Notes: generated from the letters alone by a model not told the origin. DNA of 64,000 bases from Clostridium tetanomorphum (GCF_017873215.1 NZ_JAGGKA010000001.1:186001-250000); one strand, 5' to 3'. Counted from the stretch's first letter, positions 1-9,116 are shown. A program made the numbers and translations.

Positions 1-23
1 TATTAGGTTAGGAGGTATTAAAA

Positions 24-1466
24 ATGAAAGTACTTTTTGTAGCCTCTGAAGTAGATCCATTTATGAAAACAGGTGGTTTAGCAGATGTAGCATATGCTTT
101 ACCAAAAGCTTTAAGAAAACTTGGAATAGATATTCGAGTAATGATGCCAAATTATGAAAGTATCCCTCAAAAATATAAGGATAGAATGAGTAAAATTTCT
201 AGTTTTTCTATACCGGTTGGATGGAGAAATCAATATGGAGGATTATTATATTTAGAGGAGGATGGCATCCCATTTTATTTTTTAGATAATGAATATTATT
301 TTAAAAGAAGTGATGGAGCTTATGGATATTATGATGATGGGGAAAGATTTGTTTATTTTTCAAGAGGTGTAGTAGAGAGCATTAAGTTCATGGGAGATTT
401 TAAGCCGGATATAGTTCATTGCAATGATTGGCATACTGCAATTATTCCATTATTGATTAAAGAACAATATAAAGGGAACCATATTTTTAGCAATATAAAA
501 ACTTTATTTACTATACACAATCTTCAGTATCAGGGAATATTTAACAAGGAAATACTTGTAGAGTTATTAGGATTAGGAGATAATTACTTTTCTGAATCTA
601 GTTTAAAGTACTATGATAAAATTTCTTTTATGAAAGGTGGAATAATATATTCTGATATAGTAACTACAGTGAGTAAAACTTATAGTGAGGAAATACGAAC
701 GCAAAATTATGGTGAAGGACTTCACGGACTTTTAAATGAAATAAGTTACAAATTATATGGAATTATAAATGGAATAGACTATGATTTGTTTAATCCTAGA
801 TATGATAAGGACTTATATTTTAATTTTGATGAAAATAATATAGAAGATAAATGGAAAAATAAACTGGAATTACAAAAATCATTAGGGTTGTCTGTTGATA
901 TGAATATACCTATGATAGGCATAGTATCTAGATTAGCAAGCCAAAAAGGTATGGATTTAATATGCTATGTAATGGAAGAGATAATGAAGTTAAATGTACA
1001 GTTAGTAGTATTAGGAACAGGGGAGAATAAATTTGAAGAGGCTTTTAGATATTATGCTCAAATTTATCCTCAGAAAGTTTCTAGTAATATCTTTTTTAGT
1101 AATGAATTAGCTAAGAAAATATATGGATCTTCAGATATGTTCTTGATGCCATCTCAATTTGAACCTTGCGGAATAGGACAGCTTATTGCTATGAGATATG
1201 GAAGCTTGCCTATAGTGAGAGAAACAGGTGGATTAAAAGATACAGTGAATTCTTATAATGAATTTTCTGGAGAAGGAAATGGATTTTCTTTTACTAATTA
1301 TAATGCACATGATATGTTATATACTATAAAAAGAGCCCTAAATTTTTATTATAATAAAGGTGTTTGGAATAATTTGATGATAAATTCCATGAAAATAGAT
1401 AATAGTTGGAATAAATCTGCTAATGAATATATACAAATATACGATAAATTATTATGGGATATGTAA
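24..1466 (+). CDS. glgA: Glycogen synthase (ADP-glucose type)
   Basis: Transfers glucose from ADP-glucose to the growing alpha-1,4-glucan chain in the cytoplasm. The 480-residue length is normal for bacterial GlgA (GT5). The N-terminal Rossmann domain carries the K-T-G-G-L-A-D-V motif at residues 15-22 that binds ADP-glucose. The C-terminal domain carries the P-S-x-F-E-P-C-G block (about 376-383) followed by the R-x-T-G-G-L segment. The start follows GGAGGT at 11-16. The rest of the glycogen genes probably lie upstream, outside the window. No terminator is visible before the next gene 34 bases downstream, so the two may be co-transcribed. Confidence 0.96.
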   Translation: MKVLFVASEVDPFMKTGGLADVAYALPKALRKLGIDIRVMMPNYESIPQKYKDRMSKISSFSIPVGWRNQYGGLLYLEEDGIPFYFLDNEYYFKRSDGAYGYYDDGERFVYFSRGVVESIKFMGDFKPDIVHCNDWHTAIIPLLIKEQYKGNHIFSNIKTLFTIHNLQYQGIFNKEILVELLGLGDNYFSESSLKYYDKISFMKGGIIYSDIVTTVSKTYSEEIRTQNYGEGLHGLLNEISYKLYGIINGIDYDLFNPRYDKDLYFNFDENNIEDKWKNKLELQKSLGLSVDMNIPMIGIVSRLASQKGMDLICYVMEEIMKLNVQLVVLGTGENKFEEAFRYYAQIYPQKVSSNIFFSNELAKKIYGSSDMFLMPSQFEPCGIGQLIAMRYGSLPIVRETGGLKDTVNSYNEFSGEGNGFSFTNYNAHDMLYTIKRALNFYYNKGVWNNLMINSMKIDNSWNKSANEYIQIYDKLLWDM

Positions 1467-1500
1467 ATTTTAGATTAATTTAAACTAAGGAGATATTAAA

Positions 1501-2454
1501 TTGAAAATATTAATATATGATAATTTAGAAGAAAAATTTATTAATAGTATTAGACAAAATGGAGAAAATGAAGTTATTACGCTAAGTAAAGGTGCTTTTG
1601 AAAAAGGGGATAAAGAATTAGAAGACGCTGATATATTAATAGGTTGGGGAGATACTAGAGATTTTACAGAAGAAAGAATTAAAAAAACAAAAAGATTAAA
1701 ATGGATACATGTGTTAGCTGCTGGAGTAGATAGATTACCATTTGAATATATAAAGGGAAGAAATATAAAGGTGACTAATTCCAGAGGGATTCATGCAATA
1801 CCTATATCAGAGTATGTTTTTGCTACACTTCTATTTTTGACAAAGAGCTTAAATATTCTATACAAACAGCAGATGAATAAATTCTGGATGGAACAACCAA
1901 TAGAAGAGCTTTCAGGAAAGACCATGGTTATAATAGGCTTAGGGAAAATAGGTAAAGAAATTGCTAGGAAAGCTAAAGTATTTGATATGAAAGTTTTAGG
2001 CATAAAAAATAATCCTACTTCTGTAGAATATGTAGATGAAGTGTATTCTATAGATAGTCTAAAGGAAGTATTGGGTCAGTCACAAATAGTTGTTGTAGCT
2101 TTGCCTTTAACAAGGGAAACCGCAGGATTGTTTAATTTAGAAGTATTTAAGTCTATGAGAAAAGATGCTTATTTTATTAATATAGGAAGAGGTAAACTAG
2201 TAGATGAAAAAGCTTTAATTCAATCTCTGAAAGAGGGAATAATAAAAGCAGCTTCATTAGATGTATTTGATAAAGAACCTTTACCTCAAAATAGTCCACT
2301 TTGGGAAATGAATAATGTTATAATTACTCCACATCAAGCAGGGCATTCTGCGCTTTATATGGAAAGAGCAATAGATATTTTTATAAATAATTTAAAACGA
2401 ATGGCAAATAATGAACGATTGGTGAATTTAGTAGATTTAGATAAACAATATTAG
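1501..2454 (+). CDS. D-2-hydroxyacid dehydrogenase family protein (NAD-binding)
   Basis: This is a 317-residue NAD(P)-dependent D-isomer-specific 2-hydroxyacid dehydrogenase. The nucleotide-binding glycine motif G-L-G-K-I-G is at 146-151. The family catalytic residues are visible as R230 (in I-G-R-G), E259 (in D-K-E-P) and H278 (in T-P-H-Q). It starts at TTG 1501 behind AAGGAG at 1487-1492. The substrate cannot be read from sequence: relatives reduce glyoxylate, hydroxypyruvate or branched 2-oxoacids. It sits between glgA and a DUF503 gene, which says little about its role. Confidence 0.88.
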   Translation: MKILIYDNLEEKFINSIRQNGENEVITLSKGAFEKGDKELEDADILIGWGDTRDFTEERIKKTKRLKWIHVLAAGVDRLPFEYIKGRNIKVTNSRGIHAIPISEYVFATLLFLTKSLNILYKQQMNKFWMEQPIEELSGKTMVIIGLGKIGKEIARKAKVFDMKVLGIKNNPTSVEYVDEVYSIDSLKEVLGQSQIVVVALPLTRETAGLFNLEVFKSMRKDAYFINIGRGKLVDEKALIQSLKEGIIKAASLDVFDKEPLPQNSPLWEMNNVIITPHQAGHSALYMERAIDIFINNLKRMANNERLVNLVDLDKQY

Positions 2455-2484
2455 TAAATACAATTAAAAGGTAGGAGATATATT

Positions 2485-2766
2485 GTGATTATAGGCACAG
2501 GGAAAATATATTTAAGAGCTAGTTGGGCACATTCATTAAAGGAAAAAAGAATGATAGTTCAAAGTTTAACTACAAAAGTAAGAAATAAGTTTAATGTATC
2601 TATTGTAGAAATTGAAAATCAGGATATACATCAATCTATAGTTCTTGGGATAGCCTGTGTTAGCAATAGTACAAGACACGCTAATAGTGTCATACAAAAT
2701 GTAATAGATTATATAGAAAATAATACAGATGCTGTTTCAGAAAATGTAAGTATTGAAATACTATAA
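2485..2766 (+). CDS. DUF503 family protein (YlxP-like)
   Basis: A 93-residue protein of the DUF503/YlxP family, recognisable from the N-terminal strand followed by the S-L-K-E-K-R segment (residues 18-23) and the conserved core after it. Function is not established; in other Firmicutes the family lies near rbfA and infB and is suspected of an RNA or ribosome role, but here it is away from that operon. It starts at GTG 2485 behind GGTAGGAG. Its gene is closed by a strong hairpin terminator at 2765-2793. Confidence 0.82.
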   Translation: MIIGTGKIYLRASWAHSLKEKRMIVQSLTTKVRNKFNVSIVEIENQDIHQSIVLGIACVSNSTRHANSVIQNVIDYIENNTDAVSENVSIEIL

Positions 2767-2793
2767 AAAGCAGTGAATATATCACTGCTTTTT
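2765..2793 (+). terminator. Rho-independent terminator after the DUF503 gene
   Basis: Perfect 12-bp inverted repeat (2765-2776 with 2782-2793) around a 5-base loop; the right arm ends in five T. It closes the glgA-side transcription unit. Confidence 0.85.
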
Positions 2794-2829
2794 ATAAGTA
2801 ATTTATGTGAAATTTTAATTAATATATTT

Positions 2830-2856
2830 ACTTATGAATAAAATTCCCATATGATA
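2830..2856 (+). promoter_or_regulatory. Possible SigK-type sporulation promoter upstream of the P-type ATPase gene
   Basis: An AC dinucleotide at 2830-2831 is followed after 16 bases by CATATGATA (2848-2856), which fits the loose SigK pattern AC-N16-CATANNNTA. The motif is short and the DNA is AT-rich, so this could be chance. If real, the ATPase-like gene would be expressed in the mother cell late in sporulation. Confidence 0.25.
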
Positions 2857-2894
2857 AATATTAAAGACCATATAATTTGTGGAGGTAATAGTAT

Positions 2895-5495
2895 ATGACT
2901 GAATGGTATAGTAATAGCTGGAATGATATTGTGAAAAAATTAAATAGTAATATATATAGTGGACTGAGCGACAATAAAGTTGAAGAAATTCAAAGTTTAT
3001 ATGGTAAAAATATTATAGAAATTCCTAAAAGTAAAAATTTTATATCAATCTTTATTAGACAATTCGGTAGAATGTGGATAGTATTACTTTTAATTACTTT
3101 AGGTATATTTTTCTATGTTGGAGATGTGAAAGCTTTTACTGTTTTGCTTTTTATTTTATTTTTAAATTTATTTTTTTTAACAAATTCCCAATATAAAGAA
3201 GAAAAAAATTTAATGGAACTTCAAAAGTTAGAATCTAAATATACTATTGTAATAAGAAACAGAAAAGAAGTGAAAATTTTATCTGAGGATTTAGTAGTAG
3301 GAGATATAGTTGTATTAAATAAAGGAGATATAGTTCCTGCAGATTTAAGAATAATTGAAAGCAATTCATTAAAAGTTAAAGAAGGTGCAGTTACAGGAGA
3401 AGGATATACTGTAGAAAAGTATTCTACTAAAATTGAGGATAATGAAATTTCTTTAAGTGAAATGAAAAATTTGTTATTTAAGTCTTCTGTAATAATGGAC
3501 GGCAATGCTACTGCTATAGCAATAGCAACAGGAATGAATACTCAAATAGCCAATATATTGAGTATGCTTTTTGAAGAAAAAACGGAGAAACATCTTTTAG
3601 AAAGTAAATTGCAAAAATTAATGAATAGTTTAAGTGTTATAGCTATTATAGCTACATCAGTCTTTACTATTTTTAATATTGTTTCAAAGGAAAAGCTAAA
3701 TTACATATTATATAATTTAGGGTGTTTGCTAATAGCTTTTATACCTGAAAACATATTTCTTATATTGGTTATAATAGGGTACATACTTTTAAAGTATTTT
3801 AGAAAAAAAGGAGTATACTTTAAAAATTTATCTGTAATACAGAATTTATCACAGATTTCTTTAATATGTGATGATAAAGTTGGAGTAATTTCAGAGAATA
3901 CTATGGATATAGATAAGCTATATGCAAATGAAAATATAATAGAAAGCTCACAGGTAACATTAGATGAAGAAAATGAAAATAATCATATTATAGAGAGAAT
4001 GGTACAAATAGGATTATTATGTAATGACACTAAAGTAATAAATGGAGATTTTATTAATAATAAAAATGATTTAGTAGAAATAGGTATTTCAAAATTTGCC
4101 TTTGATGTTGGAATGAGTAAAGAAAGAATAGAAGTAGGACAAGAAAGAATTTTTCAAATTCCATTTGATAGAGAAAGAAGAATTATGACTACTATTAATA
4201 AAGTAGAAGATAATTATAGAGCTAATGTAAAAGGTGCAGTAGATGTGCTATTAAATAAATGTACTCATATAGTAAAAAGTGGTATAGAGAAAGAAATAAC
4301 AGAAGAAGACATAAAGAAAATTAAAAACGCAGATATAATTATGTCTAAAGAAGGATTGTCTTCAATAGCTTTTGCTTATAGAAGTTTTAATTATGAGCCA
4401 AGCCTTAAAGAAAATATAGAAAGTAATCTAGTTTTTGTTGGATTAATGGCATTTAAAAATCCTTTGAAAGCTAATGCTGATAATTTAATTAAAAATTGTA
4501 GAGCTATGCATATAAAACCAATAATAATTACAGAAGATAATAAAATAGCTGCAGAAGCTTTTGGTAGGAATATAAGCATGGTTGGAAAAAATAAGAAAAT
4601 ATTATCTGGTGTAGAAATAGATAATATGCCAGAAGAAGATTTTGAAAAGATTGTAGAAAACATAGGTGTATTTTCTAGGATAGGAGCTAAACAAAAAGTT
4701 AAAATTGCTAAATTTTATAAGGAACACAAGCATAAAATCTTAATGTCTGGAGCTAGAATTACAGATCTACCTTATTTAAGAATTGCCAATGTTGGTATTT
4801 CTACAGGTAATAGTAATATAGTGAAAAAATTATCGGATATTATATTAATAGAAAGAAGCTTTAGCAATACGCTAAATATAATAGAGCTTTCTAGAAAATT
4901 TATAAATAGCATAAAGAAGGTTATTATATATATACTTGTTTCTAGTTTTTGTGAATTCATTTATGTTGCATTAACTAATTTATTTGGATATAAATATTCT
5001 TTAATGTCTTTAAATATGCTATGGATAAATAGTTTTACTGTTATGTTAGCTTCCATTGCTATAATGTTGGATTATAAAAATGAAAATATTGATTATAGAC
5101 CAGATATAATAGATGATTATATATTAAAAGATAATATTGGGAGTATAGTTTTAAAATCTGCCTTTGTAGCTTTAACAGCATTTATAGCTCTAAAGTTAAA
5201 TACAGACTTAAACTTAGAAATTAAAAGTACAATATCATTATTCATATTGAATATAAGTTTAATAATTTATTCTCTTGTTTATTCTGAAGGATATTTTTTT
5301 AAGAATAAAGTTTCAAATGTAATTACAGTAGTTAATATATTGTTTCAAATAATTCCTATTATAATTATAAATAAAATTAATGTATTTAGTCTATTTAATA
5401 TAAATTTATGGAAAATGCCAATAATAATGGTATTTGTGTATATTGCTATAATTATCTTTGGGAAAATTATTCATAAACAAGAGCAATATGAATAA
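2895..5495 (+). CDS. P-type ATPase-like protein with degenerate catalytic motifs
   Basis: An 866-residue membrane protein with the complete layout of a P2-type cation ATPase: N-terminal cation-ATPase segment, M1-M2, actuator domain, M3-M4, P and N domains, then about six C-terminal membrane helices. The hallmark motifs are altered. TGES of the actuator is T-G-E-G (167-170). The phosphorylation motif DKTGTLT reads D-K-V-G-V-I-S (327-333), keeping the Asp. The hinge TGDGVNDAP reads S-G-A-R-I-T-D-L-P (618-626). The M4 P-E-G-L motif is P-E-N-I. The N-domain K-G-A and F-D-R-E-R-R segments are kept. The frame is intact over 2.6 kb, so this is not a decaying pseudogene. It may be a regulatory or scaffold pseudoenzyme, or a very divergent pump. 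The start follows GGAGGT; no partner gene is obvious. Confidence 0.85.
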   Translation: MTEWYSNSWNDIVKKLNSNIYSGLSDNKVEEIQSLYGKNIIEIPKSKNFISIFIRQFGRMWIVLLLITLGIFFYVGDVKAFTVLLFILFLNLFFLTNSQYKEEKNLMELQKLESKYTIVIRNRKEVKILSEDLVVGDIVVLNKGDIVPADLRIIESNSLKVKEGAVTGEGYTVEKYSTKIEDNEISLSEMKNLLFKSSVIMDGNATAIAIATGMNTQIANILSMLFEEKTEKHLLESKLQKLMNSLSVIAIIATSVFTIFNIVSKEKLNYILYNLGCLLIAFIPENIFLILVIIGYILLKYFRKKGVYFKNLSVIQNLSQISLICDDKVGVISENTMDIDKLYANENIIESSQVTLDEENENNHIIERMVQIGLLCNDTKVINGDFINNKNDLVEIGISKFAFDVGMSKERIEVGQERIFQIPFDRERRIMTTINKVEDNYRANVKGAVDVLLNKCTHIVKSGIEKEITEEDIKKIKNADIIMSKEGLSSIAFAYRSFNYEPSLKENIESNLVFVGLMAFKNPLKANADNLIKNCRAMHIKPIIITEDNKIAAEAFGRNISMVGKNKKILSGVEIDNMPEEDFEKIVENIGVFSRIGAKQKVKIAKFYKEHKHKILMSGARITDLPYLRIANVGISTGNSNIVKKLSDIILIERSFSNTLNIIELSRKFINSIKKVIIYILVSSFCEFIYVALTNLFGYKYSLMSLNMLWINSFTVMLASIAIMLDYKNENIDYRPDIIDDYILKDNIGSIVLKSAFVALTAFIALKLNTDLNLEIKSTISLFILNISLIIYSLVYSEGYFFKNKVSNVITVVNILFQIIPIIIINKINVFSLFNINLWKMPIIMVFVYIAIIIFGKIIHKQEQYE

Positions 5496-5537
5496 ATTTA
5501 AATAGTAAAGTATAAAAAGAAATATTTTGCAGTTTAA

Positions 5538-5574
5538 ACCTCCAAGTTATTGGACAAAATAGTAACATGGAGGT
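5538..5574 (+). promoter_or_regulatory. Hairpin that sequesters the Shine-Dalgarno site of the 80-aa gene
   Basis: The arm 5538-5549 pairs with 5563-5574 over 12 positions with a single A-A mismatch and a 13-base loop. The right arm contains the whole GGAGGT ribosome site for the ATG at 5584. When the left arm is transcribed the site is buried. No poly-T follows, so this is not a standard terminator. Confidence 0.6.
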
Positions 5575-5583
5575 GTATTTTCT

Positions 5584-5826
5584 ATGGTTGAAAGTGTATT
5601 TGAAACAATAATAATGGGGAGTAATACAATATTTCTAGATATACCAGAAGAGCAATACCTTTTAAAATATACTTCTTTATCATTAGACTCTGCTCAAAAT
5701 TTAGCTGATTATTATTTCAAATATAGAGGAAGAGATGTTATGCCAGAAGTAAAAGACATAGATTTGAATTCAGATATCCACAGGGTGAAAATAACAGTGG
5801 AGTTAAATGAACCTAAAAGGGCATAA
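5584..5826 (+). CDS. Conserved small protein of unknown function, 80 aa
   Basis: An 80-residue soluble acidic protein that I cannot assign to a family. It has no signal peptide, membrane helix or cysteine pair. The ORF is credible because a perfect GGAGGT at 5569-5574 precedes the ATG and the codon usage matches the neighbours. It lies 26 bases upstream of comEC. Its ribosome site is contained in a hairpin (5538-5574), suggesting post-transcriptional control. Confidence 0.65.
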   Translation: MVESVFETIIMGSNTIFLDIPEEQYLLKYTSLSLDSAQNLADYYFKYRGRDVMPEVKDIDLNSDIHRVKITVELNEPKRA

Positions 5827-5852
5827 AATTTAAAGGTTTTTAAAAACATATT

Positions 5853-7586
5853 ATGAATATAAATAAGCCACTTGTATTTTATGCACTTTCTTTTTTTATA
5901 GGTTCTCTTTCCTCTCTTATTTTCAGAAATAGCCTAATAATAGGTGCAGTTGTAGCTGCATCTTTTTTATATGTAATTTATTTTACAAATACAAAAATGT
6001 TTACATTAATAAATGCTACTTTTGTATTATGTGGAATTATAAGTTTTAATATGTATTTTTATTTTTTGCCAAGTAATTGTGAAAAAATAAGAGTAGTAGA
6101 AGTAAAAAGGTATTGCACAATAGGAAAACTAAAGGGAAGAAATATATTATTAAAGGGAAATACAAAAAATTTAAAAGAAGGCAGAAAAATAAAAGCTAAA
6201 GGCAAATTCCAAAAAAACATAATTTATGATAAGGGTATAATAGGGAATTATTTTATAGATGAATATGAAAATTGTAATGAAGACTTTATATATAATTGTT
6301 ATTGTTTAAAAGAAAGAATTAAATATGAGTTTTCTAAAAGATTAGATGATAATAAAAAAGCCTTAGTTATGTCATTGTGTTTTGGAGATACTAGCTTATT
6401 AACTATAGAAGAAAAAAATAAATTTCAAAAATTAGGAGTAATACATGCAGTAAGTGTATCGGGATTTCATTTATCTATAGTATATAAAATATTAGAAATA
6501 CTAGGAGGGGTGAAATTAGGTATAATACTATCTTTTTTATATGTAGTATTTACTGGCTTAAGATACTCTACTTTAAGAGCCTTTATAATGATAGTAATTT
6601 TAAAGTTTTCTAAAATAGTATATAAAAATTATGATAGTATATCTGCTATTTCATTAGCTTTTTTATTAATTTTATTTATAAAGCCCTATTCTTTTATGGA
6701 AATAGGATTTATGTTATCTTTTCTTTCAACATTAGGAATTATATTATATTATAATAAAATAAGAAAGAAATTATATTACCTTCCTAGTAAAATAAACGAT
6801 TCTTTAAGTATTACTTTAAGTGCTCAAATATTTACATTACCTTATATAGCTTTTACTTTAGAGGATTTTAGTCTTGGGTTTATAATTGGTAATTTATTTT
6901 TACTTCCTTTATATAGTGTAGTAATAATAGTAGGGAATTTTGCATTATTAGCTATTAATTTTAAATTTTTATTTAGTGTAATTAATATATTATTATACAA
7001 TTTAACTATAGGAATAGAAGGAGCTAATTATATTTTATTAAAAATATGTCCACCTATGATCAATTTAGGTGGGAAAGAAGGAATATGTTTAATAATCATA
7101 TATTTTAGTTATGTAATGATTAAGTATGGGAAAAAACAATTTAAGTATTTACCTGTAATGGCTGTAACAACTTTATTTATTAGTTATTATACTATATTTC
7201 CTGAGATATATATTATAAATGATGAGAAAATGAGCTCAGCAATTATAAAGTATAATATAAATTGTTTAATGATATGCAATTATGATTTAGAAAAAGGAAA
7301 AGATGTTATTAAGCTAAAAGAAAAGTATAATGTTAATAAAATTATTACTAATAAAGAAGATAGTATTGTAATTACAACTAATAATTCAGTAGTGAAAATT
7401 ATAGATGATGATAGAAAAATAAATAGTATAGCAGTAAAAAATATTAAAGGAAAATATATATACTATGATATAATTGATAGAAGCCAAAATAAAGAGATAT
7501 TATATAAAATTATATTTGGCAAAGTTTATAAGAAAGATTTTAGTTTAAATGGAGGTGAACACCACTTATTTAAGTGGAATTTATGA
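5853..7586 (+). CDS. comEC: ComEC/Rec2 family competence protein, short form without the C-terminal metallo-beta-lactamase domain
   Basis: ComEC forms the inner-membrane channel for single-stranded DNA uptake in transformable bacteria. This 577-residue protein has N-terminal membrane helices, a short soluble OB-like region, and the Competence domain with the H-A-V-S-V-S-G-F-H segment near residue 195, followed by many helices. Typical ComEC proteins are about 700-800 residues and end in a metallo-beta-lactamase domain with HxHxDH. Here only about 120 residues follow the last helix and no such motif is present. The ribosome site is weak. Its stop codon overlaps the probable holA start in an ATGA arrangement. 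Confidence 0.85.
   Translation: MNINKPLVFYALSFFIGSLSSLIFRNSLIIGAVVAASFLYVIYFTNTKMFTLINATFVLCGIISFNMYFYFLPSNCEKIRVVEVKRYCTIGKLKGRNILLKGNTKNLKEGRKIKAKGKFQKNIIYDKGIIGNYFIDEYENCNEDFIYNCYCLKERIKYEFSKRLDDNKKALVMSLCFGDTSLLTIEEKNKFQKLGVIHAVSVSGFHLSIVYKILEILGGVKLGIILSFLYVVFTGLRYSTLRAFIMIVILKFSKIVYKNYDSISAISLAFLLILFIKPYSFMEIGFMLSFLSTLGIILYYNKIRKKLYYLPSKINDSLSITLSAQIFTLPYIAFTLEDFSLGFIIGNLFLLPLYSVVIIVGNFALLAINFKFLFSVINILLYNLTIGIEGANYILLKICPPMINLGGKEGICLIIIYFSYVMIKYGKKQFKYLPVMAVTTLFISYYTIFPEIYIINDEKMSSAIIKYNINCLMICNYDLEKGKDVIKLKEKYNVNKIITNKEDSIVITTNNSVVKIIDDDRKINSIAVKNIKGKYIYYDIIDRSQNKEILYKIIFGKVYKKDFSLNGGEHHLFKWNL
7562..7577 (+). promoter_or_regulatory. Small hairpin between the holA ribosome site and its start codon
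   Basis: CCACTTA (7562-7568) and TAAGTGG (7571-7577) form a perfect 7-bp inverted repeat. The GGAGGTG site at 7551-7557 is 25 bases before the ATG at 7583; folding the 16-base hairpin shortens this to about 9. The 2-base loop is tight, so the top pairs would probably open. Confidence 0.4.
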
Positions 7587-8608
7587 TAAATTTAACTCAG
7601 TATGAAGAAAAATTAAAGAAAAATAATATAGATAATTGTTATATATTTTGTGGTATAGATGAAGAGTTAATAAAAGAAAATATTAAAAATTTATTAGAAA
7701 CAGTGTTAAATAAAGATTTTATAGACTTAAACTATGTTAAAATTGATGGAAATACTTTAGATAGTTTTGATAAAGTTATAAATGCTTGTGAAACTCTTCC
7801 TTTTATGAGTGATAAAAAGGTTGTGTTAGTATATAGATCAAACTTTTTAGATGAAGGGGAAGATAACAATAAGAAAAAATTATTTAATGAATTAAAAGAA
7901 TATGTAAAATCTGTTCCTGAATCCTGTATATTGATATTTTATTATATATTCAAAAATAAAAGAGAAAAGCCTAGTAAAAAAATATATGCATTAGACAGTA
8001 AGTGCACAGTGATAAAAGCAGATAAGATTTATGGAAAAGCACTTGAAATGAAGGTTAAAAGCATATTTGATAAGAAAGATAAAAACATTGGAAATGTAGA
8101 GTTAAAATTGTTTTGTTCTAATATACCTAATGATATGGGTATATTAGAAAATGAAGTGGAAAAACTATGTTGTTATACTATAGATAGAGACATAAAAAGA
8201 GAAGATATATATGCTATGTATCCTAAAAAGAATGATGACGATATATTTGATTTAGTAGATTTTATAGGAGATAAAAAAGTTAAAGATGCGTTAAAAGTTC
8301 TAAATGAGCTTATATATAAAGGTGAAGATATACCAGTAATAATATATATGATAGAGAGACAATTTAAATTACTTTATAATATAAAACAGTATATTGAAGA
8401 TGGTAAAGATAAAAATTTTATAGCATCTAAAATTAAACTACCTAATTTTATAATTGAAAGATTAATTAGACAAAGTAAGAAATTTACACTAAAGCAGATA
8501 AAGGGAGCTTTATACATATGTTTAAATGTAGAGGAGAAGATAAAAAGTTCTTCTTTAGATAAAAAAACTGAAATGGAATTATTAATTATAGAAACTATAA
8601 CAGCATAA
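7583..8608 (+). CDS. holA: DNA polymerase III, delta subunit
   Basis: HolA opens the beta clamp and is part of the clamp-loader complex. The 341-residue length and order (N-terminal AAA-like domain with a degenerate P-loop, then the helical collar domain) fit the family. The segment after residue 200, with D-D-I-F-D-L-V-D, is typical. I chose ATG 7583 because it overlaps the comEC stop as ATGA, giving translational coupling. An in-frame GTG at 7574 would add three residues but lies inside a hairpin. holA directly after comEC is the usual Firmicute order. Confidence 0.9.
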   Translation: MINLTQYEEKLKKNNIDNCYIFCGIDEELIKENIKNLLETVLNKDFIDLNYVKIDGNTLDSFDKVINACETLPFMSDKKVVLVYRSNFLDEGEDNNKKKLFNELKEYVKSVPESCILIFYYIFKNKREKPSKKIYALDSKCTVIKADKIYGKALEMKVKSIFDKKDKNIGNVELKLFCSNIPNDMGILENEVEKLCCYTIDRDIKREDIYAMYPKKNDDDIFDLVDFIGDKKVKDALKVLNELIYKGEDIPVIIYMIERQFKLLYNIKQYIEDGKDKNFIASKIKLPNFIIERLIRQSKKFTLKQIKGALYICLNVEEKIKSSSLDKKTEMELLIIETITA

Positions 8609-8620
8609 ATTTAACAAAAT

Positions 8621-8651
8621 AAATAACCGGTTATAAAAAACCGGTTTATTT
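8621..8651. terminator. Bidirectional terminator between holA and rpsT
   Basis: Arms 8621-8632 and 8639-8651 pair with one bulged base around a short A-rich loop. Both flanks are A/T-rich, so it can serve the convergent holA and rpsT transcripts. Confidence 0.75.
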
Positions 8652-8652
8652 A

Positions 8653-8919
8653 TTAAGCATTTAAAGCAGTTAATTTTGCAGCTAATCTTGATTTAGTTCT
8701 AGCAGCCTTATTTTTATGTATTACTCCCTTTGAAGCAGCCATATCTAATGCTTTAGCAGTTGCTTTAAATTCAACTTTTGCTTCTTCAGCGTTTCCAGTA
8801 GCAATAGCAGTTAAAAACTTCTTTATGTTAGTTTTTAAAGCTGATTTTACTATTCTGTTTCTTAAAGTTTTAGTTTCAATAACCTTTATTCTCTTTTGAG
8901 CTGATTTTATATTTGCCAT
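8653..8919 (-). CDS. rpsT: 30S ribosomal protein S20
   Basis: S20 binds 16S rRNA early in 30S assembly. The 88-residue, Lys/Arg/Ala-rich sequence begins [10 protein letters not shown], the family signature. The ribosome site is AAGGGGGTGA before the ATG. It is divergent from gpr and convergent with holA, the common clostridial arrangement. Confidence 0.97.
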   Translation of the reverse strand: MANIKSAQKRIKVIETKTLRNRIVKSALKTNIKKFLTAIATGNAEEAKVEFKATAKALDMAASKGVIHKNKAARTKSRLAAKLTALNA

Positions 8920-9000
8920 TTTTTCACCCCCTTGTATTTTTATAGGGTCTCAGCAGCTTTGGGGAAATCTGCATATGAGTCTAAATTATTAACAAAGGTT

Positions 9001-9029
9001 ATTATATCATTAATTTTAGAGTACTTCAA
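9001..9029 (-). promoter_or_regulatory. SigA-type promoter for rpsT
   Basis: On the minus strand TTGAAG (9024-9029) and TATAAT (9001-9006) are separated by 17 bases. This leaves a leader of about 75 bases before the rpsT start. Confidence 0.7.
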
Positions 9030-9116
9030 GTAGAATTTACCTCTAATTTAATAAGAATATGAATAATATTATTGGAAAAACTATAATTAAAATACATGTG
9101 GAAAGGAAGAGGCCAT

